From Aphelocoma coerulescens (taxonomy: Eukaryota > Chordata > Aves > Passeriformes > Corvidae): a DNA stretch of 64,000 nt. Below the pieces are notes generated by a model that ran no database searches, had not been told where the DNA came from, and worked only from the letters and a program-made list of their open reading frames with translations. Location of the stretch: contig NW_027184084.1 in assembly GCF_041296385.1 (NCBI RefSeq), positions 682,001 through 746,000 on the forward strand, written 5' to 3'. Positions 42,396 through 53,162 of the stretch are shown here, piece by piece. Made by a program: the position numbers and the translations under genes. Numbering within the stretch: position 1 is the stretch's first letter; every line of letters begins with the position of its first letter.

Positions 42396-45300
42396 TCACC
42401 CTAAAACAAGGTCTCCTTGCGGTATGCATCGGGTCTCTCCATCCCTTTGCATCACCCACCAGGTACAACCTGGTCCCTGAGCAAAAACAACCCCACGGAT
42501 GGGTTTGTCTTTGCTCAAGGCAGACTTTACCCAAACAGTTTTTCCAAGCATACCTCTCACGTGCACCACTGGAACCTTATCCCCGTCTGTTGTTTGTAGG
42601 GGTTCGGATTGGGCAGGGCCTGCTCGGCTGGTGGAGCCTCGGGTGTTAACTAACCAGGTGGCTCTTGCTAAATGCACCTCCCAGTTTTTGAAAGTCCCCC
42701 CACCCAGTGCCTTCAAGGTGGTTTTAAGCAGTCCATTACACCACTCAACCTTCCCAGCTGCTGGTGCATGGTAAGGGATGTGGTACACCCACTCAATGCC
42801 ATGTTCTCTAGCCCAGGTGTTTATAAGGCTGTTCTTGAAGTGAGTCCCATTGTCAGATTCAAGTCTCTCAGGGGTACCATGCCTCCAAAGGACTTGCTTT
42901 TCGAGGCCCAGGATGGTGTTCCGGGCTGTAGCGTGAGGCACAGGGTAGGTCTCCAGCCATCCTGTGGTGGCTTCTACCATTGTGAGCACATGGCGCTTGC
43001 CTTGGCGGGTTTGAGGCAGTGTGATGTAATCAATCTGCCAGGCCTCCCCATACTTGTATTTGGACCACCGCCCACCATACCACAGGGGCTTCACCCGCTT
43101 GGCCTGCTTGATCGCAGCGCATGTCTCACAGTCATGGATCACCTGGGAGATACTGTCCATGGTTAGATCCACGCCTCAGTCTCGTGCCCACTTATAGGTG
43201 GCATCTCTGCCCTGATGGCCTGAGGCATCATGGGCCCATCGAGCTAGGAACAACTCCCCTTTATGTTGCCAATCCAAGTCTATCTGGGACATCTCTATTT
43301 TCTCAGCCTGATCTACCTGCTTGTTATTACAATGTTCTTCATTAGCCCGGCTCTTGGGGATGTGAGCATCTACATGACGGGCCTTCACAGATAGCTTCTC
43401 TACTCGAGTGGCAATGTCTTTCCACTCCTCAGCAGCCCAGATTGGTTTTCCTCTGCGCTGCCATTTTGCCTTATTCCACCTTTCCAGCCAACCCCACAGA
43501 GCATTGGCTACCATCCATGAATCAGTGTAGAGGTAGAGCTTTGGCCACTTCTCTCTTTCAGCTATGTCCAGAGCTAATTGAACGGCTTTGAGCTCAGCAA
43601 ATTGGCTCGATCCACCTTCTTCCTCTGTAGCCTGTGCAACTTGTCGTGTGGGGCTCCATACAGCAGCTTTCCATTTCCGGCTAGCACCTACAATTCGGCA
43701 GGAACCATCAGTGAAGAGGGCATATTGTCTTTCACTCTCTGGTAGCTCGTTATATGGTGGGGCTTCTTCGGCACGCGTCACCTGCTCCTCTTCTTCTTCA
43801 GAAGATAACCCAAAAGTCTCAGCTTCTGGCCAGTTCGTAATTATTTCCAAGATCCCAGGGCGACTTGGGTTTCCAATTCGGGCGCGCTGCGTGATGAGGG
43901 CGATCCATTTGCTCCAAGTAGCATCGGTGGCATGATGCGTGGAGGGAACCTTTCCTTTGAACATCCACCCCAGCACCGGTAGTCGGGGTGCCAGGAGGAG
44001 TTGTGCCTCTGTGCCGATTACTTCTGAGGCAGCTTGGACTCCTTCATAAGCTGCCAAGATTTCTTTCTCTGTGGGAGTGTAGTTGGCTTCAGACCCTCTG
44101 TAGCTTCGGCTCCAGAATCCCCGTGGTCGGCCTCGAGTCTCACCAGGCACCTTCTGCCAGAGGCTCCAGGACAGGCCATTGTTCCCGGCTGCAGAGTAGA
44201 GCACGTTCTTCACCTCTGGTCCTGTCCTGACTGGGCCAAGGGCTACGGCGTGAGCGATTTCCTGCTTGATCTGGGCAAAGGCTTGCTGTTGTTCAGGGCC
44301 CCAGTGGAAATCGTTCTTCTTGCGGGTAACCAGGTAGAGAGGGCTCGCAATCTGGCTGTACTCAGGAATGTGCATCCTCCAGAAACCTATGGCGCCTAGG
44401 AAAGCTTGTGTTTCCTTCTTACTGGTCAGTGGAGACATCGCAGTGATCTTGTTGATGACCTCAGTGGGGATCTGACGTCGTCCATCTTGCCACTTCACTC
44501 CCAGGAACTGGATCTCTTGGGCAGGTCCCTTGACTTTGCTCTTCTTGATGGCGAAACCAGCTTCCAGGAGAATCCGGATAACTTTCTCTCCTTTCTCAAA
44601 CACTTCTGCTGCAGTGTTCCCCCACACAATGATGTCATCAATGTACTGCAGATGTTCTGGGGCCTCACCCTTTTCCAGTGCAGCCTGGATCAGTCCATGG
44701 CAGATGGTGGGACTGTGCTTCCACCCCTGGGGCAGTCGGTTCCAGGTGTACTGCACACCCCTCCAGGTGAAAGCAAACTGAGGCCTGCACTCTGCCTCCA
44801 GAGGAATGGAGAAAAATGCATTGGCAATGTCAATAGTGGCGTACCACTTCGCTGCTTTGGACTCCAGCTCATACTGGAGCTCCAACATGTCCGGCACTGC
44901 AGCGCTCAGTGGTGGAGTCACTTCATTCAAGCCACGATAGTCCACAGTCAATCTCCATTCCCTGTCAGACTTGCGCACAGGCCAAATGGGGCTGTTGACG
45001 GGTGAGTGGGTCTTGCTGACCACCCCTTGCCTCTCCAGCTCGCGGATCATCTTGTGGATGGGAATCACAGCATCTCGATTCGTCCGATACTGCCGGTGGT
45101 GCACTGTCGAGGTGGCAATTGACACTCGTTACTCTTCCACTTTCAGGAGCCCAACTGCCGAAGGATTCTCTGATAGTCCAGACAGGGTGTTTAATTGCCT
45201 AATGCCCTCTGCCTCCACAGCAGCAATCCCAAATGCCTACCTGAGTCCCTTTGGGTCTTTGTAATAGCCATTCCAGAGGAAGTCTATGCCCAGAATACAC

Positions 45301-45578
45301 GGAGCCTCTGGGCCGGTCACAATCGGATGCTTTTGCCACTCCTTCCCAGTCAGGCTCACCTCAGCTTCCAAAAGGGTCAACTGCTGTGATCCCCCGGTCA
45401 CCCCCGCGATGGATACAGGTTCTGCCCCCACATGTCCCGATGGCATTAAAGTACACTGTGCCCCAGTATCAACCAATGCATCATATTTTTGTGGCTCTGA
45501 TGTGCCAGGCCATCGAATCCACACCGTCCAGAAGACGCGTTTCTCCCGTGCCTCTTCCTGGCTAGAGGCAGGGCCCCT
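42396..45578 (-). pseudogene. pol: Pol of ERVL-type provirus #2
   Basis: Same domain order as the pol at 20342-23524: DTGA protease (about 45470), YIDD RT, RNase H, and integrase zinc and DDE regions. All are in one frame, which equals the gag frame. Three stops interrupt it: TGG to TAG (45237), CAA to TAA (45129) and CGA to TGA (43176, between the integrase zinc region and the core). The RT position that is TAG in copy #1 is CAG here, so the lesions are independent. Confidence 0.93.
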
Positions 45579-45584
45579 CTAGCC
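45560..45584 (-). promoter_or_regulatory. Hairpin at the gag-pol UAG, copy #2
   Basis: Same perfect 9-bp stem and 7-base loop as 20336-20360, enclosing the gag TAG (plus-strand CTA 45579-45581). Confidence 0.55.
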
Positions 45585-47591
45585 CTGGTTATCATTCTTT
45601 CCCCGGGCATACATACTAGAGGTACCTTCGAGGGGATCTGACATATCATCCTCCCTTTTGTAATACTTGGCAGCTCGGTCACGGGAGGCTGAGGCTACTT
45701 TCACCTTAGCGGAACCCCCTCGGTTAGTGCCTCCCTCCTTGAGTTCACGCACCCGCGCTGCCAGGACAGAGGTGGGTTTCCCATCCCTTCTTCTCATGTC
45801 TTCCACATGCTCACACAGGAAAAACCACAGCTCAGCTCGTGGGGTGTACCCTCTCTCTCTAGCAGGGGGACGACGGGCTCTGACTTGGGGGCCTGTGACT
45901 CGCACTGGTGCCACACTGACCTTCCTCATCTCCTCCATCTCCTCACTCATTTCCTTCCTCGTCTCCTTCATCTCCTCTTTGAGGTCCTGGACCACAGCAG
46001 AGACATGAGCTTTCAGCGGGCCATTGACCATACTGTCATAATTCCTGAGCTTGTTGGCAACAGAGCCCACTGTTTCTCGATTATTGTCAGTATCAATCGT
46101 TGCAATGAAGGTGGTGTATTGCGATGGCCCTAGTCTTGCCAGGTTCCACATCATCTGTCCTGTGCACCTGACCTTATCGGGGTCATTACCGTGCTGTCCA
46201 TCCCTCCCAAAAAGTACCTCTAATACTGCCACCTCTCTTAGCTGCTGGATCCCTTCCTCAAGTGTCTTCCACTGCATTCTATGATGGTACTCCTGCATTC
46301 TTTCTTTGTGAATGAACCTTTCTCTCACACTCATTAAGAGCCAGTCCCAGAGAGAAAGGGGCCCTGGCTCCCTCACAAAGATCTGGTCCACACCTGGGTC
46401 CTGGGTCAATGATCCCAGATACCTTGCCTCACCACTATCCAGTTGCACACTTGTGCCCATGAGGTCCCAACCCCGAAGCAGCCAGGTGGTATAAGGCTCA
46501 CGCCCCCTTCACACAATGTCGTCTCGCATACCACGGAGACTGTCGTACGACAGGGACTCAATGATGATTTCTGGCTCTGGCTCCCCTGCTGGTTGTGAGG
46601 GCCCTGGTTCCCCATCATCATTAACTGGTCGTACTGATTTGGTCTTACACTTCCTCCTTTGCACAGGGGCGACTGCTGCTGGCTGTGCTTGTTCTTGGGC
46701 TTCAGCTGAAACCTGGACGGTTGTAACATTCGTGGGTTCCACTGCTGCACCGTCGGACTCACCCTCTTTGGGGCAGGGAGAGGTTTTTTCACTAGCTGAG
46801 GAGGTGTATTCCCCTAGCAATTGGCATATCCCCTGGTGCACCTGGCCCATCTCCTGCATCCCTTTCGCCAGTACCCCCACCCAGTTCGGGTAGTCCATTT
46901 CTGAGGTGGGCTGTTGGGCGGTATCTGGCTGTGGGGGAGGGTCTCTAGTGTCTGGGGCTGTGTCAGGCTCTGGGGCTGAATCAGGCTCTGGGGTAGGATC
47001 TCTAGTGTCTGGGGCCGTGTCAGGTTCCGGGGCAGGATCAGGCTCTGGGGTAGGAACTCTACTCTCTGGGGCCATGTCAGGTTCTGGGGCAGGATCAGGC
47101 TCTGGGGTAGGATCTCTAGTCTCTGGGGCTGGTGTCTGGGTAGTTATCCAAGCCAATCTCAACTTATCCTTGAATGCTAAATAGAGTAGGCCTACCAGCA
47201 GCAGGTGGTTAGTATTCAGAGGGAATCTAAACCCTTCAAAAATTGATGGGGTGGGTCCAAAGAACTGGTTGAGGGGTTGGGGGAAAACTTCCCCTGGTGT
47301 CATTTCCTCACAGAAGGTACTATTGTTAACATAACCCCAAAAACATGCGCTCAGTGTGTGATAGCCGTTTATCCACGTGCCCACATTCCGGAGGAAGTTA
47401 AAAACCCATGAATTCCTCACCTTCTCGACCCATAGCACAAGCTGGATAATGGCAATGGTAGCCTTAGTGAGAGGACCCATATTCAAGTAGGGAGCTGCAA
47501 AGGGGAAGAATATAGCCACGGCCACATGCCACCCGAACCAGGGCAAAGTAGACCACATAGTGCTGCCTACCAAGGTTCCTATATCCAACAC
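45579..47591 (-). pseudogene. gag: Gag of ERVL-type provirus #2
   Basis: It starts at the ATG 47589-47591 with the same hydrophobic N-terminal region as copy #1. It has a PEPD-repeat block of about the same length but lacks about 20 residues of the EMGQVR repeat. A CGA to TGA change at 46509-46511 stops it before the capsid-like region. The remainder (46460-45579) stays open to the gag UAG at 45579-45581. An insertion in the C-terminal helix (EEMKETRKEMSEEME) shows further repeat-length change. Confidence 0.92.
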
Positions 47592-47654
47592 ACCAAATTA
47601 AGTTATCCAGGAACTGTTATTCCTTTTTCACCTCTCTTTCTTAATGCCCTCAGG

Positions 47655-47672
47655 CCCCACGGTTGGGCGCCA
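47655..47672 (-). promoter_or_regulatory. Primer binding site of provirus #2
   Basis: Identical 18-mer to 18224-18241, tRNA-Lys(CUU)-like with one extra C. It lies 5 bases from the 5' LTR. Confidence 0.8.
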
Positions 47673-47677
47673 AAATC

Positions 47678-48610
47678 TGTCTCGGTTTGAAAGACAGGTG
47701 TCTGCTAAGGAAGGCAGAAGCCTCCCTTGAAGTGGCAGATATAACCCCTTTCCCCCTGAGTTATTATAATTTTGAAATCAAGGGTCTTTAGGCAAAGATG
47801 TGGGAAATAGGAATAACAGTTCTTTACTATATATATATATAGATAGATATAGATATATAACCAGTCAAACAAAACAACAACAACTATGACAGTAACAGCA
47901 AAACACAAACCCAGTCCCGGCCTTCTCGGCTGTCAGGCTATTTCCCCTCAGGTGCAGTTCCGCTCGCAGCCGGCAGGGATCGCTGGCGGCTCCCGGTGAG
48001 CAGGGCAGGTGCGATTGTTCCCCCGCGGCTGCAGGGGGCGCTCCGGAGCGAGCTCGGGGAACACGCGGCACTGGCAGCCTGGGATCCCGGGGAAGGGTGG
48101 AACAAAGGCTTCACAAAGCGCTGGGCGGCCGATCCTGGACTCCCGGAACAGCAGGCTGGAATGGCAGACCGGAGCGGCAGGCACAAACACAAATCCTGGG
48201 TGGCAGACGAGATGTATCCAAAAGGGGAACCCCCCGGGGCTCCAGGCAGGCAGGGTAAGCACGGCTACAATGCAGCGAAGGCTCGAAGCAGCAGCGGTGC
48301 AGGGCGGCCACAGCCCCAGCTTCCAGCAAGGCAGGGAAAGCAGCCTTGGGATCCCGGCTTTGTTTCCAGCAGAGAGAAAGACGCCGAAAACGGGAACCAG
48401 CAGCTCCTCTCTCTGCAGCCTCTCTCTCCAGACGCTGAGAGCGAACTCCCAACACGCCCAGGTGAAACAAAGAGTAGCCAGGCCCACCCCACCCCCAAAA
48501 CGGGCTGCTTTTGTCTTTCTTAAGTAGAGTCATTTGTCCCCTAGCAACATGCATATGGGAGAAAATTCCTCTAACAGAAAAAAAACTAGGACAAAACTAA
48601 AACCCCAACA
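47678..48610 (-). repeat. 5' LTR of ERVL-type provirus #2
   Basis: 933 bp, TGTCTCGG...CCCCAACA on plus, followed by TSD ctcat. Confidence 0.93.
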
Positions 48611-48970
48611 CTCATGAGAGGGCAGTTAGAGAAATCCAGCTTCTCACAGCTTCTCTGTGAAAGATTTCGTTCTCATGCGAACTGGATGGACAACAGTTTG
48701 AGAGAATGTAAACCATTTTTACACCTGCATGTTGTTATGAGAACTGTGAAAATTATTTTCCTTCTTTAAGAATAATATTTGGAAATGGGTGTCTTACTGC
48801 TCAACCTATCACCTTGAGAGGTGGTGGGTCAATAGGCCAATCATGTAATTTTGCTTTTGCGAACCATGCTATAAAAGGTATGGGTGATTAAACGAGGCCG
48901 CTTCAGCCGTACGCATCTAACCTGGACTTATGTCGTGATTTTTGCTGTCTCTCTGGGGATAACAGCGACA

Positions 48971-49137
48971 AGGGGAGGCTTAAGCAAATCAGTTAGTTCA
49001 TCATCCTCTTGTCCCTGAGCTGCTGCCTGATAGATTTTGTCTGACCTTATGCATCTCTGGCCTACACTGCAGGACAAACAACACCGCTTAATTCTTCCTC
49101 GGCTTTTTTTATTTTCTTTTTCCAGAGCTAACACCAT
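48971..49137 (-). pseudogene. gag: Class I Gag segment upstream of capsid
   Basis: A Lys/Glu-rich helical stretch with a CCLSC cluster reads toward the family C insertion point. It is the continuation of the region at 41168-41269 on the other side. It probably links matrix and capsid. Confidence 0.5.
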
Positions 49138-49472
49138 AGGATCACTGGGGGGTTTAATTCCACAATCTCTCTGCCATTCAGGATGATTTCAGAGAGAGAA
49201 AAATGCGTCCGCGTAGGAAACTTCTTGCCACTTGCCTTCTCGTCTCAAAAACAGCATTAACTGCAGCAAGGTATTATAATCTAAAGTTCTATTAGGTGGG
49301 CACTTTGTTCCCTCTTCTAATTTATACAGTGGTCAGCATTGGGTGCAATATTTTACAAGAGTTCTTTTATTTTCTGTGCCTCCAGGTCCTACTATCTCTT
49401 TCCAATGTGCCAAAACACAGCCAGGTGGGCTCACTCTAGAGATTTCTTTACTCTGTCTGGTTCCCATCCTAT

Positions 49473-50526
49473 TCAGAGTTCGAGTTTACTCAAATACTGT
49501 GCCACCCACTCCGGGTCACCCATATAGTGTATAAGCCACTCTTTATAAATTCTCCTATGCTTTCTACCAGGCCTGCTTCGCTGCCACTTAAATTCTTCTT
49601 CGAAAGCCTTTATTACTTTCTCCCAATCCTTTTCTATCACACTACTATTTTCAGGAACATGATGCTCTTTGCCACAAAAGGTTTTAAAACAAAATGTTCC
49701 TTGCTTTCCCAGCACTCCGGGCACGGATCTCTGTCTGCTAAATAAATAGAATCATAATATCTCTGACTTCCGCAAAATCTGTACTAAGCTAAAACCCACA
49801 GCTGGTGTGGGGCTGGAGTCTTCTTATACCCACACACAAAGCAAGGAATCCCTTCTATCACTCGTGCAGGTAGGACAAATGAACAGAAAGTGTCGGGGGC
49901 TATACTCCTACCATATAACTGTTGAGGGATAGAGGAGGGTAACAACCTCCCTCCCTGATTAGCCACTGTTGTTTCTATCTCCTTCTAGTTTTATCTCGTT
50001 TCCACCCGAACCTTTCTTCACACTCTCCCACAGTTCTTTCCCAGTTTTCTTCCCTAACCTCCCAAACCTCAGGTACCAAATGCGACTTCCTGCACACAAC
50101 CTTTAAAATCTCAGGCTCAAAATAAGCTTCTCTAGAGTGCCTCTGATAACACTGAGAGCATAGGCTCTGCCGCATGGCAGAAGAACAGTACTACCTCTTC
50201 TTACAAATTTTACACTGTATTAGTACCCACGCAACATGCCACCCTCTCGCTGAATGAAAAGTTCTAATGCATCCACAAAAACAAGCTATTCCATGTATTC
50301 TTTCAAAACCTAAATCCTCTGCCGCTGGTTGTTCCCAATCTAAAGCTACTAATCTTCCTGTGGAGGTTCTGTATATTCCCTCTAAAGGAACTCGTTTGCC
50401 TCTTCTCTCTATCCAATGTTCTATTGGATTTACAAATTCCCAAGAATCAAGACCAAACCACTGAGGGGGAGGAGTTCTAACCTCTTGCCTAACCACGATT
50501 CTAATTCTATTAGCACCAAAAATCAA
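49473..50526 (-). pseudogene. Cys-rich ORFs upstream of class I gag (duplicated module)
   Basis: Four open stretches on the minus strand: 50191-50526, 49975-50175, 49784-49966 and 49473-49724. They contain paired Cys motifs (CFCGC, QCKICK, CSQCYQ, CFVCGYK, CPECW in the alternative frame). The 49975 and 49473 pieces resemble each other (K.H.VPE....E.(N/D)WE(R/K)....E.EE.F.W.R), as do the CF.CG segments, so a module appears duplicated. They lie where leader and matrix should be. Frameshifts separate the pieces. I do not recognise the family; an extended Gag N-terminus or a separate accessory gene are both possible. Confidence 0.45.
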
Positions 50527-50568
50527 TAATCTAGCATGGCTCCAAACAAATGCTTCAATACAATATAC

Positions 50569-50949
50569 TCAAACAACACATGGCAACATACACATCTCCA
50601 ATCTACAAACAAATAGGCGAGCTAATCCACAGCCACATACACATAAAAGCAGTCCAACAACAACCAATACCCACACAGACATATAAGCAACACAACAACA
50701 CTCAAACCAGCTACTAGTAGCCAAAATATTCATAACACTCACTTGTAATAACTTCAGGGTCCCGCTTATATTTTCCCCAATACAATCAACACCAAGTTCT
50801 GGCGGAAACGCACCTGGAATCACCCGGTCCGCTCTCAGGATCGCTAGCAGCCACTCTATCAGTTGGTGACTCCCCCTTGCTGGCTCCCGTAGCTGGCTTC
50901 CCCTGCTGGCTCCTGTAGTCAGCCGCTTGCAAGCTCCAACTTTACCCAC
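50569..50949 (-). CDS. Small ORF in the class I leader with membrane-like segment
   Basis: 126 codons starting MGKVGACK (an N-terminal Gly). The second half has a Cys/Val/Leu-rich hydrophobic run of about 30 residues (VWVLVVVGLLLCVCGCGLA). It lies about 250 bp after the 5' LTR, before the Cys-rich ORFs. It may be the true N-terminus of this provirus's Gag or leader protein, or a chance ORF. Confidence 0.35.
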   Translation of the reverse strand: MGKVGACKRLTTGASRGSQLREPARGSHQLIEWLLAILRADRVIPGAFPPELGVDCIGENISGTLKLLQVSVMNILATSSWFECCCVAYMSVWVLVVVGLLLCVCGCGLARLFVCRLEMCMLPCVV

Positions 50950-51179
50950 ACAGGGACTATGCTGTGCGCCAGACGTCTCTGCATGGCTTACCAGCAGCCC
51001 TGGCCACGCATACGACTTACAGGCCCCCTAAATCCAGAACATACCGTTTTATCCGCAGTCCGAGCAGGTTGCTGTCGGCCCCCGCAGTGAGCGAGCTGAG
51101 GGGCGAAGTTCCTCCAGGAAAGCCCTGGGGCAAGCTTAGGCTGTCAGCTCCTCAGCCGATCCTGCAGCCGGACAGAGTT

Positions 51180-51197
51180 CCTCCTGCTGGCTCGCCA
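51180..51197 (-). promoter_or_regulatory. Primer binding site of the class I provirus, tRNA-Arg-like
   Basis: Sense TGGCGAGCCAGCAGGAGG lies 3 bases from the 5' LTR. It matches the complement of the tRNA-Arg(UCU) 3' end apart from one missing C and a final mismatch. Confidence 0.65.
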
Positions 51198-51200
51198 AAA

Positions 51201-51678
51201 TGATATGCAGAAAAGACTCCACTACTGGAATAAGTAGTAAAGTAGGTATGTTTATTCCAGCGCTGGGACACATGGGGGATAATTCCTCCAAAGTCATGCA
51301 TACAGACAGCTGCATTCAGCTTGGTATATATCGTGTTACAAGCTCCATATTCATTAAGTTTCCCAATACGCCTATACATATTCATTACCTAGCCCCACCT
51401 AGCCTCGCCTCGTATTACAATGAGCCCAAAAGTAATTTACATCCGCGTTGCGCTTGTGCAGTGTTGTCTGGTGGTCGTGGGCAGGGGTCGCTGAGATGGA
51501 ATAAGGGTCTTCCTCAGATGAAGTAAAGGGTCTTCCTCATCCTGAACTTTTCACCTTGCTTCCCTGTGCATGCTCTTTATGTCCCTGGCCCAAGTCCAAA
51601 CTTCAAGGCTGGTTTAAGTTAGTTTGAGGTTGAAAACAGGATCTTTGGTCAAGATTCCTTTTCTTTATCAATAGTCTT
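51201..51678 (-). repeat. 5' LTR of the class I provirus, part 1
   Basis: It starts TGATATGCAG at the PBS side. It is interrupted after the duplicated gtctt (51674-51678) by the family B LTR. Continues at 55208-55327. Confidence 0.92.
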
Positions 51679-52669
51679 TGTAGTGGTTTGGTCTAAAATA
51701 CTCATTACTGTTTATCTTCTGTGAGATAAGAATTAGGAGAAATGCAAAGCAGGCACCAACTTGAATGAATATAAAGAAGTTTATTAACAGACCTAAAAGA
51801 AGAAAAGAAAAAAAATTATACCACCTTTAGAACTCTCCTCCTCCCCCCACCTTCCTCCCTTCTCCCACTGACAATGTAAAGACAACCCTTAAGATGTTCA
51901 GTCAGTTCACCACTTCCATAATAACCTTGTTCAGTCCATTTAGAAAGAGAAGTCTCTTTTTGCTCATGCTATGAAAACAGTATCACACCGAGACAGCCAC
52001 CCACTTCGAAATATTGTTCAGTCCATTCAGGAAGAGGAGTCTCTCTCCTTACGATGTGAGTCCCTTCCCCCGACTTGCAGCTTTTCCCGCAACTGCTTTC
52101 GAGGGTCCACTCTTGAAAGTTTTCTGGGGTACAATTTTAAGGTTGAGCTGTTCAGAAACATAAAAAACAGAGGCCCTTCTCCTTCCCTGGGAGCAAAGGG
52201 TCATCTTCATCTTTAAGACTATCTCTGGAAGCATCTCTAGGAATTGAGGTTTTTCTCCTTTCCTCTTTGGAGCAAAAGTCCTCATCTGGTTCATCTGGTT
52301 CATCTCTCTCTGTCCAAACTCCTCATGAAATTACAGCTGCGTCAGCATCTGCCTATTGCTTATGACTTGAACACTCCACCCCCCATATCTTCATGAAATT
52401 ACAACAGGATACTCTGATATATCATAGCTTCACAACAGACTTTCAGCTTTAAGCATCTCCTCTCTCTCTTCCCTCAGGTTTTCAGCTCTTCACAGCAATA
52501 AAAGGGTTAATCTCACCTCGGCCTTGCAGCTGGAATGTGGCTTATCGCAGTTGGTCACCTGACCTCTGCCAGACAGAGGTGCCGCTTTGCTGAAATCTCG
52601 GCTGCAGTGGAGAGGGGGGGTTCCGAGCCTCTCTGGCCGCCCACGGCAAGGCAGTGGGGGGGGGGGTTC

Positions 52670-52945
52670 TGTTGCAGCGGGGATACTGCAACACGCATAT
52701 ATCAAACCAGGAGTCCCGTGAAAAAGAAATAAATATATACGGACGGATTCTTGCTAGATGTTTCAGAGATGTTTATTTCCCCAGCCGCATGGCCGGGCTC
52801 TGCTGAGGGACTGCTACAGTCGGGGCCCGAGCTGCTTTGCCCGCGCAGGGGAACACAAACCAACCAATGGGGAACGAGGCTGAGCAGGGGCAGGGAAACC
52901 CCGTGCCTCCCCTCAGGGCTACATGGCAGGGGAGGGACCCCAACA
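52670..52945 (-). repeat. 3' LTR of Y-box element copy 2
   Basis: 276 bp, TGTTGCAGCGG...ACCCCAACA. In the sense direction it follows an A-rich stretch with AATAAAACGGG. Confidence 0.94.
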
Positions 52946-53162
52946 TCTCACCCGTTTTATTTTAATAAAAGGAGAATGAAGACAATTGGATAAACATAAC
53001 AAGAACAGTTTCAAAACAAAACAAGCCACCCTCCTGAGTCTTTAAATGTCCAAACAAATTCTGTGGAACATCTCAGGGCTGACAGAAGGGAGACAGAACT
53101 CTCTGGACATGCCTGTGGGGAAACTGAGGCAGGAGAGGGTTTAATTTCTTTCCTCCCCCTTT

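Larger units (their letters stand above)
41327..48610 (-). mobile_element. ERVL-type provirus #2, recent but inactivated by stops
   Basis: LTRs are 41327-42257 and 47678-48610 (931 and 933 bp, about 1.5% different by eye). TSD ctcat is perfect (41322-41326 and 48611-48615). Layout as in #1: PBS, gag, in-frame pol, no env. Four nonsense codons are visible: TGA 46509-46511 (gag), TAG 45237-45239, TAA 45129-45131 and TGA 43176-43178 (pol). No frameshift is needed to follow gag-pol, so it decayed only by point changes. It lies inverted relative to #1. Confidence 0.95.
41270..48970 (+). repeat. Solo LTR of family C, split by ERVL-type provirus #2
   Basis: TGTGGATGC (41270) to AACAGCGACA (48970). 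It is 412 bp after removing the inserted provirus, the same length and sequence type as the solo LTR 5224-5633. The flanks share agggg (41265-41269 and 48971-48975); aagggg if the last A is shared. It was inserted in class I gag. Confidence 0.88.
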
